A stretch of 43,661 bases of DNA from Winogradskyella sp. Its GTDB lineage: Bacteria; Bacteroidota; Bacteroidia; Flavobacteriales; Flavobacteriaceae. A program made the position numbers and the translations under genes. Below are positions 7,334 through 17,148 of this stretch, piece after piece. The stretch's first letter is position 1. The number at the start of each line of letters is the position of its first letter. The stretch spans positions 1-43,661 of the forward strand of contig JAOEWO010000019.1 in the NCBI GenBank assembly GCA_028383925.1, given 5' to 3'. A model generated the notes under the pieces. The model made no database searches. It saw only the letters and a program-made list of their open reading frames with translations, and was not told the DNA's origin.

Positions 7334-10300
7334 TTAATTTTCAGGTGAAATAGCCGTACTATCTCTTAGTATAGAATTAAGATCTAAATCTTCGCGTCGC
7401 ACAGGTGTTTCCTCTTCTGTTGGTCCCATTAAGGGGTCAAATAGTTTTAAATAATTATTAAACTTTCTACTTTCTTCTAAAGCAAAATCTTCATCATTAT
7501 AAATAACCAAAAAATCTACAAGCGCTCTGTAACGTTGAATATCTGTATAAATTTCCTCTATTAAACGGCTTTGGTTTTCTAAAGAAAGGGTACTTAAATA
7601 ACTTAGATTTTCTTGGTATTTAATGGTAACATCTTTATAGAGTTTTCTTCCTTTTTCTAGGTTGCCAACTTCATAATAAGCACTAATGTAAGGTTCTAAT
7701 AATGAGTAAAACCCAAATTTATCTACAGGCATTTTTTGCATGGCTAAATCAGCCATTTCTTCAGCTTTATCTAGTTTATTTTCATTAATTAGCTGTTCTA
7801 TTAATCTTGCAATATTGCCTCTGTAGGTAATACTGTTTCTTCGGGTTTCAATATCATGGTAGATATCTTCATCGCTTCCGCCCCAGTTCCATGTTTTTAC
7901 TTTTTCATACATTAAATCTGCGTCAACTCGCCCCATATCGTAAGGGTTGGCTTTATCTACTGCCGTTTTTATAGGCACTAGTTTATAGCACATACCATCT
8001 AGTTGAAGGTAGTCTTTTAGCCAAATATAATCTTCAGCACCAAATGCACCACCTGTAAAATAAATAGGGCGTTCCCAATTATTATTAGCGACAATGTCTA
8101 ACATTAATAGACGATTCTTATAAATAGAATTTGTACCAATTGTAGTAAAAAGGTTATCCTCTATTTTAGCTGCATCTTTAGGGTTTACAATGCCATTTTT
8201 AAGTACTATTTCTTTGTTAACCGGAATGCTAATATTTTTAGTAGGAAAATAATTAGTATTCTGTAAATACTTAGGGTATCTGTTAGGGTCCTCACCACGT
8301 TTTTCTAAAACATATTTAAGCTTAGTACTTGGTTTTTCGCTGGAAACAAAGTCCATAAATGAATTAATATCTAGTGTATCGCTAGCAATTTTATCATTAA
8401 TTTCTTTGTAAATAATAACATCTCTTGTGCCTGCTCTGTATTGCTCGTGCACTAATTGTGATGGTATTGGGTCGCTTTCGTAAGCTTTACGTTTCATTTG
8501 GTCTATATACCAATCTGTTTGAAAAAGACTTGTATTTACCACTCTAACATCTGTACGTACTCCTTCAATTTCTTGTAGATACCATAATGGGAACGAATCG
8601 TTATCTCCAATGGTGAACAATATGGCGTTTGGTGCACAAGATTCTAAATATTTTCTAGCCATAGCATTAGCTGTGTATTTACCAGATCTATCATGGTCAT
8701 CCCAGTTATTTGCCGCTAAAACACCAGGCACAATAATTAAACATGCTAAGGTAATCGTAGGTGCTAAAAGCTTGGTTTTAATTCTAGAGTTTAAAGAATC
8801 ATAAATGGCATAAACGCCGAAGCCTATCCATATAGCAAAGACATAAAAAGAGCCTACCACAGAATAGTCGCGTTCTCTAGGTTCAAACGGTCTAACATTA
8901 GTATAAAACTGTATGGCGATACCAGTAAGTAAAAAGAATACTAATAACACCCAAAAGCGTTTGGCATCACTAAATAATAAAAATAAGAAGCCAATTAAAC
9001 CTAATATTAGGGGTAAAAAATAATAGGTGTTTCTAGCTTTATTTTCTAATACGTCTGCTGGTAAATTATCTTGAGATATGCCAATATGTAATTGGTCTAT
9101 AGCATTAATACCGGATATCCAATTGCCATTAAAATCGTCATATTTACCTTGTACATCATTCTGTCTTCCGGTAAAATTCCACATAAAATAACGCCAATAC
9201 ATATAGCCAAATTGGTATTGAAACATGTACATAACGTTATCAATAGCAGATGGTTTTTCTATTTCTAAATATTGCTGCCCATAAGTTCTAAGAAATTTAT
9301 CATAACCTTCATAATCAATTTCACCTTTGGCAACTCGCATTCTAAAATCATTAATAACCTGATCTATTTGTCTCTTTTGTTGTAAAGCGTATTGTTGTGC
9401 TTGCTCATCTGTTAAACCAGCATTAAAAGCTTCGTTATATTGACTAGTTTGAAAGCTTGGATCTACTTTAAAATCTATAAGACCTGTAAACATCATATAG
9501 TTTTTAGCATGTTCGCTACTCCACATTCTTGGTAACAGTGCCGCATGTTTATGGTTATAATTTTGTTTACTCTCTTTCCAATCGTTTATGATTTCATATT
9601 TGCCAGTTTCTTTATTTCGCTCATAATTTTTCTTGTCATCTACAAATGCATTTTCTTCATCCTGACCAGAGTAAATTTCAGTAAACTGAGGCCCAAAAAA
9701 TAAATGTGTCTCAGGGTATTGTTCTAAATTATAATAAGCTAATAATTCTCTAGCATCAGAAGGATCGTTTTCATTTATAATAACATGGGCGTTTGCTCTA
9801 ATTGGTAACATCATCCATGAAGAAAAACCAATAAAAATAAACATAAGGCATAACACGAGTGTGTTAATGTGTTTTAAGCCTTTGGTACGCGTATAATTTA
9901 GTCCAAAATAGAACAGCGCAATAACAAGTAGTGCTGTAATTATAGTACCAGAATTAAACGGTAAACCAATAGAGTTTACAAAGAATACTTCGAGATAGCC
10001 AAACAGTTTAAGTGTTGTTGGAAGTAATAATTTAAATATAAAAAGAAGTATTGCAGCAGACACTATATTGGCAATTATAAAACCTTTAACTGTAACTGTT
10101 TTGTAATTTTTAAAATAATAAATAAGGCCAATAGCAGGTATGGTTAGTAAGCCCATAAAGTGTACTCCAAACGAAAGGCCAATAACAAAGGCTATTAAAA
10201 TTAACCATCGGTTACCTCTTGGTTTGTGCATGTCTTGTTCCCAACGTAGAGCTAAATAAAACATTACGGACATAATAAGCGTTGCCATGGCATAGACTTC

Positions 10301-10735
10301 TGTTTCTACAGCGTTAAACCAGAATGAATCGGTAAACGTAAAGGCTAAACTACCAACTAAAGCACTTCCTAAAATCGCATGACCTTTACTTGTATTACTA
10401 TCTTTTTTGTACTTAGTAAGTTTAACAAGCAGTATGCTAATGGTCCAAAACATAAAGAGAATAGTAAATGCGCTAGACACGGCACTCATCATATTCATTA
10501 TCATGCCTATTTGAGAAGGCTCTAAAGCAAATACAGAGAAAAAAGCACCCATCATCTGAAAAAGTGGTGCTCCAGGTGGGTGTCCAACTTGTAACTTAGA
10601 CGATGTTAAAATATATTCACCAGCATCCCAATAGCTTACGGTGGGTTCAATAGTAAGAGCATATACTACAAATGCTACGGTAAAAGCTATCCACCCTAAA
10701 ACGGTGTTCCACTTTTTAAAGTTAAAATCTGTCAT
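7334..10735 (-). CDS. DUF2723 (TMEM260-like) GT-C membrane protein
   Basis: This 1133-residue protein has an N-terminal membrane domain of roughly a dozen helices up to about residue 700 and a large extracytoplasmic C-terminal part rich in helices. Near the N-terminus YWDAGEY (35-41, with Asp37 and Glu40 in the first loop) and GHPPGAP (51-57) are the DUF2723 hallmarks. An acidic first loop is typical of GT-C glycosyltransferases that use lipid-linked sugars. The human relative TMEM260 is a protein O-mannosyltransferase, so a role in periplasmic protein O-glycosylation is a fair inference, but donor and acceptor are unknown. It is followed after 8 bases by the NodB deacetylase. The upstream region is shared with tRNA-Gln on the other strand; I see no good TAnnTTTG box for it. 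Confidence 0.9.
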   Translation of the reverse strand: MTDFNFKKWNTVLGWIAFTVAFVVYALTIEPTVSYWDAGEYILTSSKLQVGHPPGAPLFQMMGAFFSVFALEPSQIGMIMNMMSAVSSAFTILFMFWTISILLVKLTKYKKDSNTSKGHAILGSALVGSLAFTFTDSFWFNAVETEVYAMATLIMSVMFYLALRWEQDMHKPRGNRWLILIAFVIGLSFGVHFMGLLTIPAIGLIYYFKNYKTVTVKGFIIANIVSAAILLFIFKLLLPTTLKLFGYLEVFFVNSIGLPFNSGTIITALLVIALFYFGLNYTRTKGLKHINTLVLCLMFIFIGFSSWMMLPIRANAHVIINENDPSDARELLAYYNLEQYPETHLFFGPQFTEIYSGQDEENAFVDDKKNYERNKETGKYEIINDWKESKQNYNHKHAALLPRMWSSEHAKNYMMFTGLIDFKVDPSFQTSQYNEAFNAGLTDEQAQQYALQQKRQIDQVINDFRMRVAKGEIDYEGYDKFLRTYGQQYLEIEKPSAIDNVMYMFQYQFGYMYWRYFMWNFTGRQNDVQGKYDDFNGNWISGINAIDQLHIGISQDNLPADVLENKARNTYYFLPLILGLIGFLFLLFSDAKRFWVLLVFFLLTGIAIQFYTNVRPFEPRERDYSVVGSFYVFAIWIGFGVYAIYDSLNSRIKTKLLAPTITLACLIIVPGVLAANNWDDHDRSGKYTANAMARKYLESCAPNAILFTIGDNDSFPLWYLQEIEGVRTDVRVVNTSLFQTDWYIDQMKRKAYESDPIPSQLVHEQYRAGTRDVIIYKEINDKIASDTLDINSFMDFVSSEKPSTKLKYVLEKRGEDPNRYPKYLQNTNYFPTKNISIPVNKEIVLKNGIVNPKDAAKIEDNLFTTIGTNSIYKNRLLMLDIVANNNWERPIYFTGGAFGAEDYIWLKDYLQLDGMCYKLVPIKTAVDKANPYDMGRVDADLMYEKVKTWNWGGSDEDIYHDIETRRNSITYRGNIARLIEQLINENKLDKAEEMADLAMQKMPVDKFGFYSLLEPYISAYYEVGNLEKGRKLYKDVTIKYQENLSYLSTLSLENQSRLIEEIYTDIQRYRALVDFLVIYNDEDFALEESRKFNNYLKLFDPLMGPTEEETPVRREDLDLNSILRDSTAISPEN

Positions 10736-10836
10736 GAAAAACGTTATTGTTAGCGCAAGCGAATTTACTAATTATTACGGTATAGCCTACGTTTTTAAGT
10801 TAACGTTAAGTTATTTCAATTATTTTACTGTTTTTT

Positions 10837-10867
10837 TTTGCTTAAGTGAAACTTTGTTATAAATTTG
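10837..10867 (+). promoter_or_regulatory. Promoter of tRNA-Gln (TTTG -33, TAAATTTG -7)
   Basis: TTTG at 10837-10840 and TAAATTTG at 10860-10867 are separated by 19 bases, matching the Bacteroidota -33/-7 pattern well. The expected transcript start is about 10873, some 14 bases before the mature tRNA. Confidence 0.75.
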
Positions 10868-10886
10868 CAAACTCAATTTAAGAGAT

Positions 10887-10959
10887 TGGCCTATGGTGTA
10901 ACTGGTAACACATCTGTTTTTGGTGCAGAAGAGTCTAGGTTCGAAACCTAGTGGGCCAA
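10887..10959 (+). tRNA. tRNA-Gln (anticodon TTG)
   Basis: All arms fold: acceptor TGGCCTA/TGGGCCA (one G-T pair), D stem GTGT/ACAC, anticodon stem TCTGT/GCAGA with loop TTTTGGT and anticodon TTG, and T stem CTAGG/CCTAG with loop TTCGAAA. The mature form is 73 bases with A as the discriminator. CCA is not encoded. It reads CAA (and by wobble CAG) codons. It is a single-gene transcript with its own promoter and terminator. Confidence 0.96.
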
Positions 10960-10960
10960 C

Positions 10961-10995
10961 AAAAAAACCTAATCGAAAGATTAGGTTTTTTTTAT
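10961..10995. terminator. Rho-independent terminator after tRNA-Gln, probably bidirectional
   Basis: The stem AACCTAATC/GATTAGGTT (10966-10974 and 10979-10987) with a GAAA loop is flanked by A7 and T8 tracts. It ends the tRNA transcript on the plus strand. Because of the A tract it can also end the universal stress protein transcript, whose stop lies at 11014 on the minus strand. Confidence 0.85.
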
Positions 10996-11013
10996 ATGCT
11001 TAATTGATCTCCT

Positions 11014-11838
11014 TTAAATTTTAAAAGTAATTACAGGTCGTTTAGCATGGTTTACTAAATCTTCACTTAAACTGCCATTAAAAAAGTGTGCTATACCTTG
11101 TCGGCCATGAGTACTTATGCCAATTAAATCGGCATCTAAATCTTTTGAGAAATTTAAAATACCATTTTCTAAAGAAGTGTCATTATGAATGTGAATGGAA
11201 TAATTTTTAAACGATTGGCTAGATATAAAATCAGTAATTCTAGATTTAGCCTCGTATGTTGTTAAAAAATTATTTGCAGTATTTACCATTAATAAATAAA
11301 TTTCTGCATCAAAAGCTTCAGCAAAAGCCACTGCCTGCTCGTATGTTTTTTTGTTATCATTTTTAAAATCAGAAGCAAACACAAATCTTGAAACATTAAA
11401 TTGCGAATGCTCATTTTTAATAACAAGTACAGGCACGTCAGACGTTCTTACGACTTTTTCTGCATTAGAGCCTACAAACATTTCTTTTAGACCAGATGCG
11501 CCATGAGAGCCCATTACAATTAAATCTATATTAAATTCTTTACAAGAATCTTTAATCTTGTTAAACGTAATATCAGTTTTAACGGTTTCGTGCACCGTAA
11601 TACCTTCTAGGTAATCACTTTTCATTAAATCTTCAAACCTTTTGTGAGCTAGTTTCATAAAAAACAACGCTTCAGGCACATCACTATACGTACTGCCAGG
11701 ATCTATTTGTTGCATTGGTATTTCCATCATATGCAATAAATAAATGGCTGCATTATGCTTCTTAGCTAACATTGCGGCAACTTTTAAGGCATTTTCTGCC
11801 TGTTCTGAAAAGTCTGTAGGAACGAGTATTTTCTTCAT
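11014..11838 (-). CDS. Universal stress protein, two UspA domains
   Basis: This 274-residue protein has two UspA domains (about 1-145 and 150-274). Each begins with a typical first strand (KKILVPTDFS; RFVFASDF) and ends with the nucleotide-binding pattern. GSHG-x9-GS is complete in the first domain. The second has STHG-x9-GS, where the first Gly is replaced. Such proteins bind ATP or act as stress-response modulators in the cytoplasm; the exact role is unknown. The start is placed at the ATG at 11838, since the frame can only be extended to a TTG three codons upstream and the conserved domain begins at once after MKK. It converges on tRNA-Gln and shares a terminator with it. Confidence 0.9.
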   Translation of the reverse strand: MKKILVPTDFSEQAENALKVAAMLAKKHNAAIYLLHMMEIPMQQIDPGSTYSDVPEALFFMKLAHKRFEDLMKSDYLEGITVHETVKTDITFNKIKDSCKEFNIDLIVMGSHGASGLKEMFVGSNAEKVVRTSDVPVLVIKNEHSQFNVSRFVFASDFKNDNKKTYEQAVAFAEAFDAEIYLLMVNTANNFLTTYEAKSRITDFISSQSFKNYSIHIHNDTSLENGILNFSKDLDADLIGISTHGRQGIAHFFNGSLSEDLVNHAKRPVITFKI

Positions 11839-11896
11839 ATTTATCAATTAATAGTTAGTCTTATAAAGTTAAGAAAATAATTCAACTTAAGGAAGC

Positions 11897-11928
11897 TTTG
11901 AAAAATCAATAAAAATATCTTATATTTG
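11897..11928 (+). promoter_or_regulatory. Promoter of rimP-nusA-infB (TTTG -33, TATATTTG -7)
   Basis: TTTG at 11897-11900 and TATATTTG at 11921-11928 are separated by 20 bases, a close match to the Bacteroidota consensus. The transcript would start near 11934, giving a leader of about 58 bases before the rimP ATG. Confidence 0.8.
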
Positions 11929-11955
11929 CACCGTTGTTTACAAAAATAAATATGC

Positions 11956-11983
11956 GAGAGGACGAAAAGTCCTCTCTTTTTTT
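11956..11983 (+). promoter_or_regulatory. Terminator-like hairpin in the rimP leader (possible attenuator)
   Basis: A perfect 8-bp stem GAGAGGAC/GTCCTCTC with loop GAAAA (11964-11968) is followed directly by seven T residues (11977-11983). It has the form of a Rho-independent terminator but lies between the promoter and the rimP ATG at 11992. No plus-strand gene ends upstream that it could serve. It may attenuate the operon, perhaps in response to NusA or other elongation factors; that is inference. Confidence 0.65.
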
Positions 11984-11991
11984 ATCAAGAA

Positions 11992-12456
11992 ATGTTCAAG
12001 AAAATAGTAGAAGACCAATTACAAGCTGCGTTAGACGAAAGACAAGATTTATTTTTAATAGATTTTAGTTTGTCTGGTGATAACGCTATTCAAATTGTAA
12101 TAGACGGTGATGATGGTGTATTGGTTGAAGATTGTATGTTTATAAGTAGAGCTATAGAGCATAATATAGATAGAGAAGAGTTCGATTTTTCTTTAGAAGT
12201 ACTATCATGTGGTGCAGCAACACCTCTAACATTGCCTAGACAGTATCAAAAACATATAGGTAGAAATTTAGAAGTGAGTACTTTAGATCATCAAAATTTA
12301 GAAGGTGAACTTATTAGTGCAAACGACGAAGGTGTGGTTTTAAAGTGGAAAACAAGAGAGCCAAAACCAGTAGGAAAAGGAAAAGTAACAGTAACGAAAG
12401 AAGCTAATATTACTTTTGAGAATATTAAAGAAGCAAAAGTTAAAATAAAATTTTAA
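11992..12456 (+). CDS. rimP: Ribosome maturation factor RimP
   Basis: This 154-residue cytoplasmic protein assists 30S subunit maturation. The N-terminal alpha-beta domain (about 1-80) shows the family pattern VEDCMFISRAIE and FSLEVLSCGAATPLTLPRQYQKHIGR, a slightly degenerate form of the usual VSSPG-linked motif. The C-terminal part (85-154) is the SH3-like domain. It is the first gene of the rimP-nusA-infB operon, 13 bases before nusA, an order conserved in most bacteria. Expression is driven by the promoter at 11897-11928 through a leader with a terminator-like hairpin. Confidence 0.95.
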   Translation: MFKKIVEDQLQAALDERQDLFLIDFSLSGDNAIQIVIDGDDGVLVEDCMFISRAIEHNIDREEFDFSLEVLSCGAATPLTLPRQYQKHIGRNLEVSTLDHQNLEGELISANDEGVVLKWKTREPKPVGKGKVTVTKEANITFENIKEAKVKIKF

Positions 12457-12469
12457 TTCACGATTAATT

Positions 12470-13702
12470 ATGGAAAATGTAGCGTTAATTGAATCATTTT
12501 CAGAATTTAAGGACGACAAGTTAATAGACAGAGTTACGCTTATGGCGATTCTTGAAGATGTGTTACGTAATGCATTGAAGAAGAAGTATGGTGATGACGA
12601 TAACTTTGATATTATTATAAATCCAGATAAAGGGGATTTAGAAATATGGAGAAACCGTATCGTTGTTGCAGACGGTGAGGTAGAAGAGCCAAATCAAGAA
12701 ATTGAATTATCTGAAGCACAAAAAATAGAACCAGATTTTGAAGTTGGTGAAGATGTTGCAGAAGAAGTGAAGCTTATAGACTTAGGAAGACGTTCAATAT
12801 TAGCATTAAGACAAAACTTAATTTCTAAAATTCATGAGCACGATAATACAAATATATATAAGCAGTTTAAGGAATTAGAAGGCGAAATATATACAGCAGA
12901 GGTGCATCATATTCGTCATAGAGCAATAATTTTGTTAGATGATGATGGTAATGAAATTATACTTCCAAAAGATAAACAAATTCCTTCAGATTTCTTTAGA
13001 AAAGGAGAAAACGTAAGAGGTATTATTGAAAGTGTAGAATTAAAAGGTAGCAAGCCAGCAATAGTAATGTCTAGAACATCACCATTGTTTTTGGAGAAAT
13101 TATTTGAACAAGAAATTCCAGAAGTTTTTGATGGTTTAATTACCGTTAAAAAAGTGGTTCGTATTCCAGGAGAAAAAGCAAAAGTAGCAGTAGATTCTTA
13201 CGATGATAGAATTGACCCTGTTGGTGCTTGTGTTGGTATGAAAGGTTCAAGAATTCATGGTATTGTACGTGAGTTAGGTAACGAAAACATCGATGTAATT
13301 AATTACACAAACAATATTCAATTATTTGTAACCAGAGCTTTAAGTCCGGCAAGAGTAACATCGCTTAAGTTAGACGAAGAAACGATGCGTGCAGAGGTTT
13401 TACTAAAACCAGAAGAAGTATCTAAAGCCATTGGTAGAGGCGGCCACAACATTCGTTTAGCAGGCCAGCTTACAGGTTATGAGATTGATGTATTTAGAGA
13501 AGGTGCAGAAGAGGATGTAGAATTAAAAGAATTCTCTGATGAAATTGAAGCGTGGGTTATTGCAGAATTTAGCAAAGCTGGTTTAGATACTGCAAAAAGT
13601 ATTTTAGAACAAGATGTTGTTGATTTAGTGAAGCGTACAGATTTAGAAGAAGAAACAATCGTAGAAGTTATTAGAATTCTACGCGAAGAATTTGAAGAAT
13701 AA
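12470..13702 (+). CDS. nusA: Transcription termination/antitermination factor NusA
   Basis: This 410-residue protein binds RNA polymerase and nascent RNA and controls pausing, termination and antitermination. Domains in order are the N-terminal polymerase-binding domain (1-~130), S1 (about 138-202), KH1 (about 205-285, with GACVGMKGSRI) and KH2 (about 290-345, with AIGRGGHNIRLA). A short acidic C-terminal segment ends in EEFEE. The E. coli-type C-terminal acidic repeats are absent, as is usual in this phylum. It sits between rimP and infB, and might feed back on the hairpin in its own operon leader. Confidence 0.97.
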   Translation: MENVALIESFSEFKDDKLIDRVTLMAILEDVLRNALKKKYGDDDNFDIIINPDKGDLEIWRNRIVVADGEVEEPNQEIELSEAQKIEPDFEVGEDVAEEVKLIDLGRRSILALRQNLISKIHEHDNTNIYKQFKELEGEIYTAEVHHIRHRAIILLDDDGNEIILPKDKQIPSDFFRKGENVRGIIESVELKGSKPAIVMSRTSPLFLEKLFEQEIPEVFDGLITVKKVVRIPGEKAKVAVDSYDDRIDPVGACVGMKGSRIHGIVRELGNENIDVINYTNNIQLFVTRALSPARVTSLKLDEETMRAEVLLKPEEVSKAIGRGGHNIRLAGQLTGYEIDVFREGAEEDVELKEFSDEIEAWVIAEFSKAGLDTAKSILEQDVVDLVKRTDLEEETIVEVIRILREEFEE

Positions 13703-13788
13703 TACCGTCTTAAATTTTTAAAATGTTGTTTATACATTTTGAAGTTGAATAGGTATACTATATATTTAAGTTATTTTACAGGCAATTT

Positions 13789-16578
13789 ATGGCTCAAACA
13801 AGATTAAATAAAGTATTAAGGGAGTTAAATATCTCTATTGATCGCGCTGTGGATTTTTTAGAATCCAAAGGCGTAGAAATAGAGAAAAGTCCAAATACTA
13901 AAATTTCACAAGAGGTTTATGATACGCTATCTGATGAATTTCAGACAGATGCAACTAAACGTGAAAAAGCTCAGGAAGTAAGTGAGGCTAAACTCAAAGA
14001 AAAAGAAGAGCTTCGCGTAAAGCGCGAACGTGAAATTGAGGAAAAGCAAAAGAAACAAGAGGTTATAAAAGAAGCTGCTGTCGTTAAGGCTAAAGCTGAA
14101 TTGAGTGGGCCAAAGCAAGTAGGTAAAATTGACTTAGATAAAAAACCTAAGATTGAAAAGAAGGAAGAGCCTAAAATAGCTGAGGTTAAACCCGAATCTA
14201 AAGTTGAGAAAAAGGAAGCGCCAAAAGTAGAAAAGAAAGAAGCCCCTAAAAAAGAAGCTGAAAAACCTAAAGTAGAAATTACTAAGGTTGAGAAAGTTGA
14301 AAAAGTGGCCAGAATTTCTGAAATTGAAAAGGTTGGTAAATTAGATGCCAAAAAGCCTCCTGTAAAAGCAACCCCTAAAAAAGAAGAACCTACTGCACCA
14401 ACTGAGCCTGTAGAAGAAACTTTAAAAACACAGTACAAAAAACTTACTGGCCCTGTAACTACAGGTAAAAAAATAGATCTTTCTCAATTTAATAAACCTA
14501 AAAAGAAGAAAGAAGATAAGCCAGCAGCAGGTGATGCTAATAAGCGCAAAAGACGTAGAATTAGTAAAGCCGGTGATACTACAGCTCCTAGACCAAATTT
14601 TGATAACAGACGAGGTGGTGGTAAAGGAAGACCTGGTGCACCAGCAAGACCTAAAGTTGTAAAAGAGGAGCCAACTGAAGAAGATGTTCAAAAACAAATT
14701 CGTGAAACTTTAGAAAAACTTCAAGGTAAGTCTAATAAAGGTAAAGGTGCAAAATATAGAAGAGAGAAAAGAGATCAACACCGTCAACAAACAGAAGTTG
14801 ATCAAGAAATTGCAGCAGCAGAGAGTAAAACCATTAAAGTTACAGAATTTGTTACTGTAAGTGAAATGGCTACTATGATGGAAGTTGGTGTAACTCAAGT
14901 TATCTCAGCATGTATGTCATTAGGCATGATGGTGACCATGAACCAAAGGTTAGATGCAGAAACATTAACAATAGTTGCTGAAGAGTTTGGTTATGGTGTA
15001 GAATTTATTACTGCGGATATAGAAGAATCTATTGAAGATATAATTGATGATCCAAAAGACTTAATAGAGCGTGCGCCTATCGTTACAGTTATGGGTCACG
15101 TAGATCATGGTAAAACATCTTTATTAGATTATATACGTCAAGAAAATGTTATAGCTGGCGAGTCTGGTGGAATTACACAGCACATTGGTGCTTATGGTGT
15201 AGAGTTAGAAGGTGGTCAAAAAATCGCATTTTTAGATACGCCAGGTCACGAAGCCTTTACAGCGATGCGTGCTCGTGGTGCACAAGTTACAGATATAGCT
15301 ATTATTGTAGTGGCTGCTGATGATGCCATTATGCCACAAACAAAAGAAGCGATTTCTCATGCACAAGCTGCAGGTGTCCCTATTGTATTTGCTATAAACA
15401 AAATAGATAAACCAGATGCAAATCCTGAAAAAGTAAAAGAAGGATTAGCACAAATGAACCTTTTGGTAGAAGATTGGGGTGGTAAAATTCAATCTCATGA
15501 CATATCTGCAAAAATGGGCACAGGTGTAAAAGAATTACTTGAAAAAGTTTTACTAGAAGCCGAATTACTAGAGCTAAAAGCTAATCCTAACAAACCAGCA
15601 GTTGGTACAGTAGTAGAGGCTTATTTGGATAAAGGTAGAGGTTATGTGTCTACAATTTTAGTACAAGCAGGTACATTAAAAGTTGGTGATTACGTATTAG
15701 CCGGTAAAAACAGTGGTAAAGTTAAGGCAATGCAAGATGAGCGTGGGCAAGATGTTGCACAAGCAGGTCCTGCAACACCAGTATCTATACTTGGTTTAGA
15801 CGGAGCGCCTCAAGCAGGTGATAAATTTAATGTTTTCCAAGACGAGCGTGAAGCAAAACAAATTGCAACAAAACGTACACAATTACAACGTGAGCAATCT
15901 GTTAGAACACAACGTCATATTACATTAGATGAAATAGGACGTCGTATTGCACTTGGTGATTTCCAAGAGCTTAATATTATTCTTAAAGGTGATGTTGATG
16001 GTTCTGTGGAAGCTTTAACAGATTCTTTCCAGAAATTATCTACTGAAGAAATACAAGTTAACATTATACATAAAGGTGTTGGTGCTATTACAGAAAGTGA
16101 TGTATTGCTTGCAACAGCATCAGACGCGATTATTGTAGGCTTTAATGTAAGGCCAGTTGGTAATGCAAGAATGATTGCAGATAAAGAAGAAATTGATATC
16201 AGAACATACTCAATTATTTATGCTGCCATTAATGATCTTAAAGACGCTATGGAAGGTATGCTATCTCCAGAAGTTAAAGAAGAGATTACAGGTACTGCAG
16301 AAATCAGAGAAATCTTTAAAGTTTCTAAAATTGGAAACATTGCGGGTTGTATGGTTATGAATGGTAAAATCTTTAGAAACTCGGGCATTCGTATTGTAAG
16401 AGACGGTGTTGTAGTACATACAGGTACATTAGAAGCTTTAAAGCGATTTAAAGATGACGTTAGAGAAGTTGCTAAAGGTTATGACTGTGGTATGCAAATT
16501 AAAGGTTATAACGACATTAAAGAAGGTGACGTTATAGAAGCATTCCAAGAGGTAGAAGTGAAGAAAAAGTTGAAATAG
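13789..16578 (+). CDS. infB: Translation initiation factor IF-2
   Basis: This 929-residue GTPase delivers initiator tRNA to the 30S subunit and promotes subunit joining. The first ~350 residues are an IF2 N-terminal helix-turn segment ([20 protein letters not shown]) followed by a low-complexity Lys/Glu/Pro-rich linker, as usual in this phylum. The G domain starts near 425: GHVDHGKT (436-443), DTPGH (483-487), NKID (537-540) and a SAKMG segment near 575. Domains II-IV fill the rest. The 86-base gap after nusA has no terminator, so one operon is likely; a weak TATATTTA box near 13760 could add a second promoter. A strong terminator follows. Confidence 0.97.
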   Translation: MAQTRLNKVLRELNISIDRAVDFLESKGVEIEKSPNTKISQEVYDTLSDEFQTDATKREKAQEVSEAKLKEKEELRVKREREIEEKQKKQEVIKEAAVVKAKAELSGPKQVGKIDLDKKPKIEKKEEPKIAEVKPESKVEKKEAPKVEKKEAPKKEAEKPKVEITKVEKVEKVARISEIEKVGKLDAKKPPVKATPKKEEPTAPTEPVEETLKTQYKKLTGPVTTGKKIDLSQFNKPKKKKEDKPAAGDANKRKRRRISKAGDTTAPRPNFDNRRGGGKGRPGAPARPKVVKEEPTEEDVQKQIRETLEKLQGKSNKGKGAKYRREKRDQHRQQTEVDQEIAAAESKTIKVTEFVTVSEMATMMEVGVTQVISACMSLGMMVTMNQRLDAETLTIVAEEFGYGVEFITADIEESIEDIIDDPKDLIERAPIVTVMGHVDHGKTSLLDYIRQENVIAGESGGITQHIGAYGVELEGGQKIAFLDTPGHEAFTAMRARGAQVTDIAIIVVAADDAIMPQTKEAISHAQAAGVPIVFAINKIDKPDANPEKVKEGLAQMNLLVEDWGGKIQSHDISAKMGTGVKELLEKVLLEAELLELKANPNKPAVGTVVEAYLDKGRGYVSTILVQAGTLKVGDYVLAGKNSGKVKAMQDERGQDVAQAGPATPVSILGLDGAPQAGDKFNVFQDEREAKQIATKRTQLQREQSVRTQRHITLDEIGRRIALGDFQELNIILKGDVDGSVEALTDSFQKLSTEEIQVNIIHKGVGAITESDVLLATASDAIIVGFNVRPVGNARMIADKEEIDIRTYSIIYAAINDLKDAMEGMLSPEVKEEITGTAEIREIFKVSKIGNIAGCMVMNGKIFRNSGIRIVRDGVVVHTGTLEALKRFKDDVREVAKGYDCGMQIKGYNDIKEGDVIEAFQEVEVKKKLK

Positions 16579-16596
16579 ACTTTCAGATACATCAAT

Positions 16597-16626
16597 AAAA
16601 AAGGAGACCAATTGGTCTCCTTTTTT
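16597..16626. terminator. Bidirectional Rho-independent terminator between infB and the SPOR gene
   Basis: A perfect stem GGAGACC/GGTCTCC (16603-16609, 16614-16620) with loop AATT is flanked by A6 and T6. It ends the rimP-nusA-infB transcript on the plus strand and can also end the convergent SPOR gene, whose stop is at 16644. Confidence 0.9.
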
Positions 16627-16643
16627 AGTTTAATTAGCTAAAA

Positions 16644-17027
16644 TTAATTTTTATCAATTTTGGGTTGTAAAATATTAGCATACATGTATTTTTTCTTAAC
16701 CTTTACTAAAGCTCTATCTGCTTCAAGGCGTGTTGCAAAATTACCAACCCATACTTTGTAGTTTGGTGTATTCCAAACGATATTTACAGGCCATTCATTG
16801 TAAGCGTTTAAAAAGTCAGATTTAATTTTTTGTGCAATATCTAAATCTACACTTTGGTCTATTTGTATTTTATAAATAGTCGTCGTTTTAATGTCTTTTT
16901 TATACTCTAACAGCTTATCTATATCTTTATCTTGTTCAATGACTACTTGTGCTGCTTGTGCTTTTATGCAAAGCGAAAAACCTAAAGCAAAAACGGATAA
17001 AGCTAAATGTTTGATTTTTAATGTCAT
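16644..17027 (-). CDS. Secreted SPOR domain protein
   Basis: This 127-residue protein has a clear signal peptide (residues 1-~23, a basic start then LALSVFALGFSLCIKAQA) and a C-terminal SPOR-like domain (about 50-122, including YKVWVGNFATRLEADRALVKV). SPOR domains bind peptidoglycan strands lacking stem peptides, often at division sites, so a periplasmic cell-wall role is expected. The specific function is unknown. It has its own promoter on the minus strand and is convergent with infB. Confidence 0.85.
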   Translation of the reverse strand: MTLKIKHLALSVFALGFSLCIKAQAAQVVIEQDKDIDKLLEYKKDIKTTTIYKIQIDQSVDLDIAQKIKSDFLNAYNEWPVNIVWNTPNYKVWVGNFATRLEADRALVKVKKKYMYANILQPKIDKN

Positions 17028-17044
17028 ATTTTTATTATTTAATA

Positions 17045-17077
17045 CAAAGGTATGTTATTCAACGAAAATCGTACAAA
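17045..17077 (-). promoter_or_regulatory. Promoter of the SPOR gene (TTTG -33, TACCTTTG -7)
   Basis: On the minus strand, TTTG (complement of 17074-17077) lies 21 bases before TACCTTTG (complement of 17045-17052). The predicted transcript start is near 17040, about 13 bases before the ATG at 17027, so the leader is very short. Confidence 0.65.
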
Positions 17078-17148
17078 AATGTTATTTAGAATAATTATAA
17101 ATTGATTATTAACAGTTCGTCAACATTTATAAAATCGACTTTATATCC

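Noticed and set aside
11840..11900. Possible TAACTTTA promoter box for the universal stress protein gene on the minus strand
   Set aside because: It has one mismatch to TAnnTTTG and the nearest TTG upstream is only about 11 bases away, so it is not strong enough to list.
13927..14898. Several long minus-strand open frames across the start of infB (155, 91, 63 and 62 aa)
   Set aside because: They lie opposite the Lys/Glu-rich IF-2 linker, where AAA/GAA codons rarely give stops on the other strand. Their translations are low-complexity Phe/Ser-rich and have no start signals.
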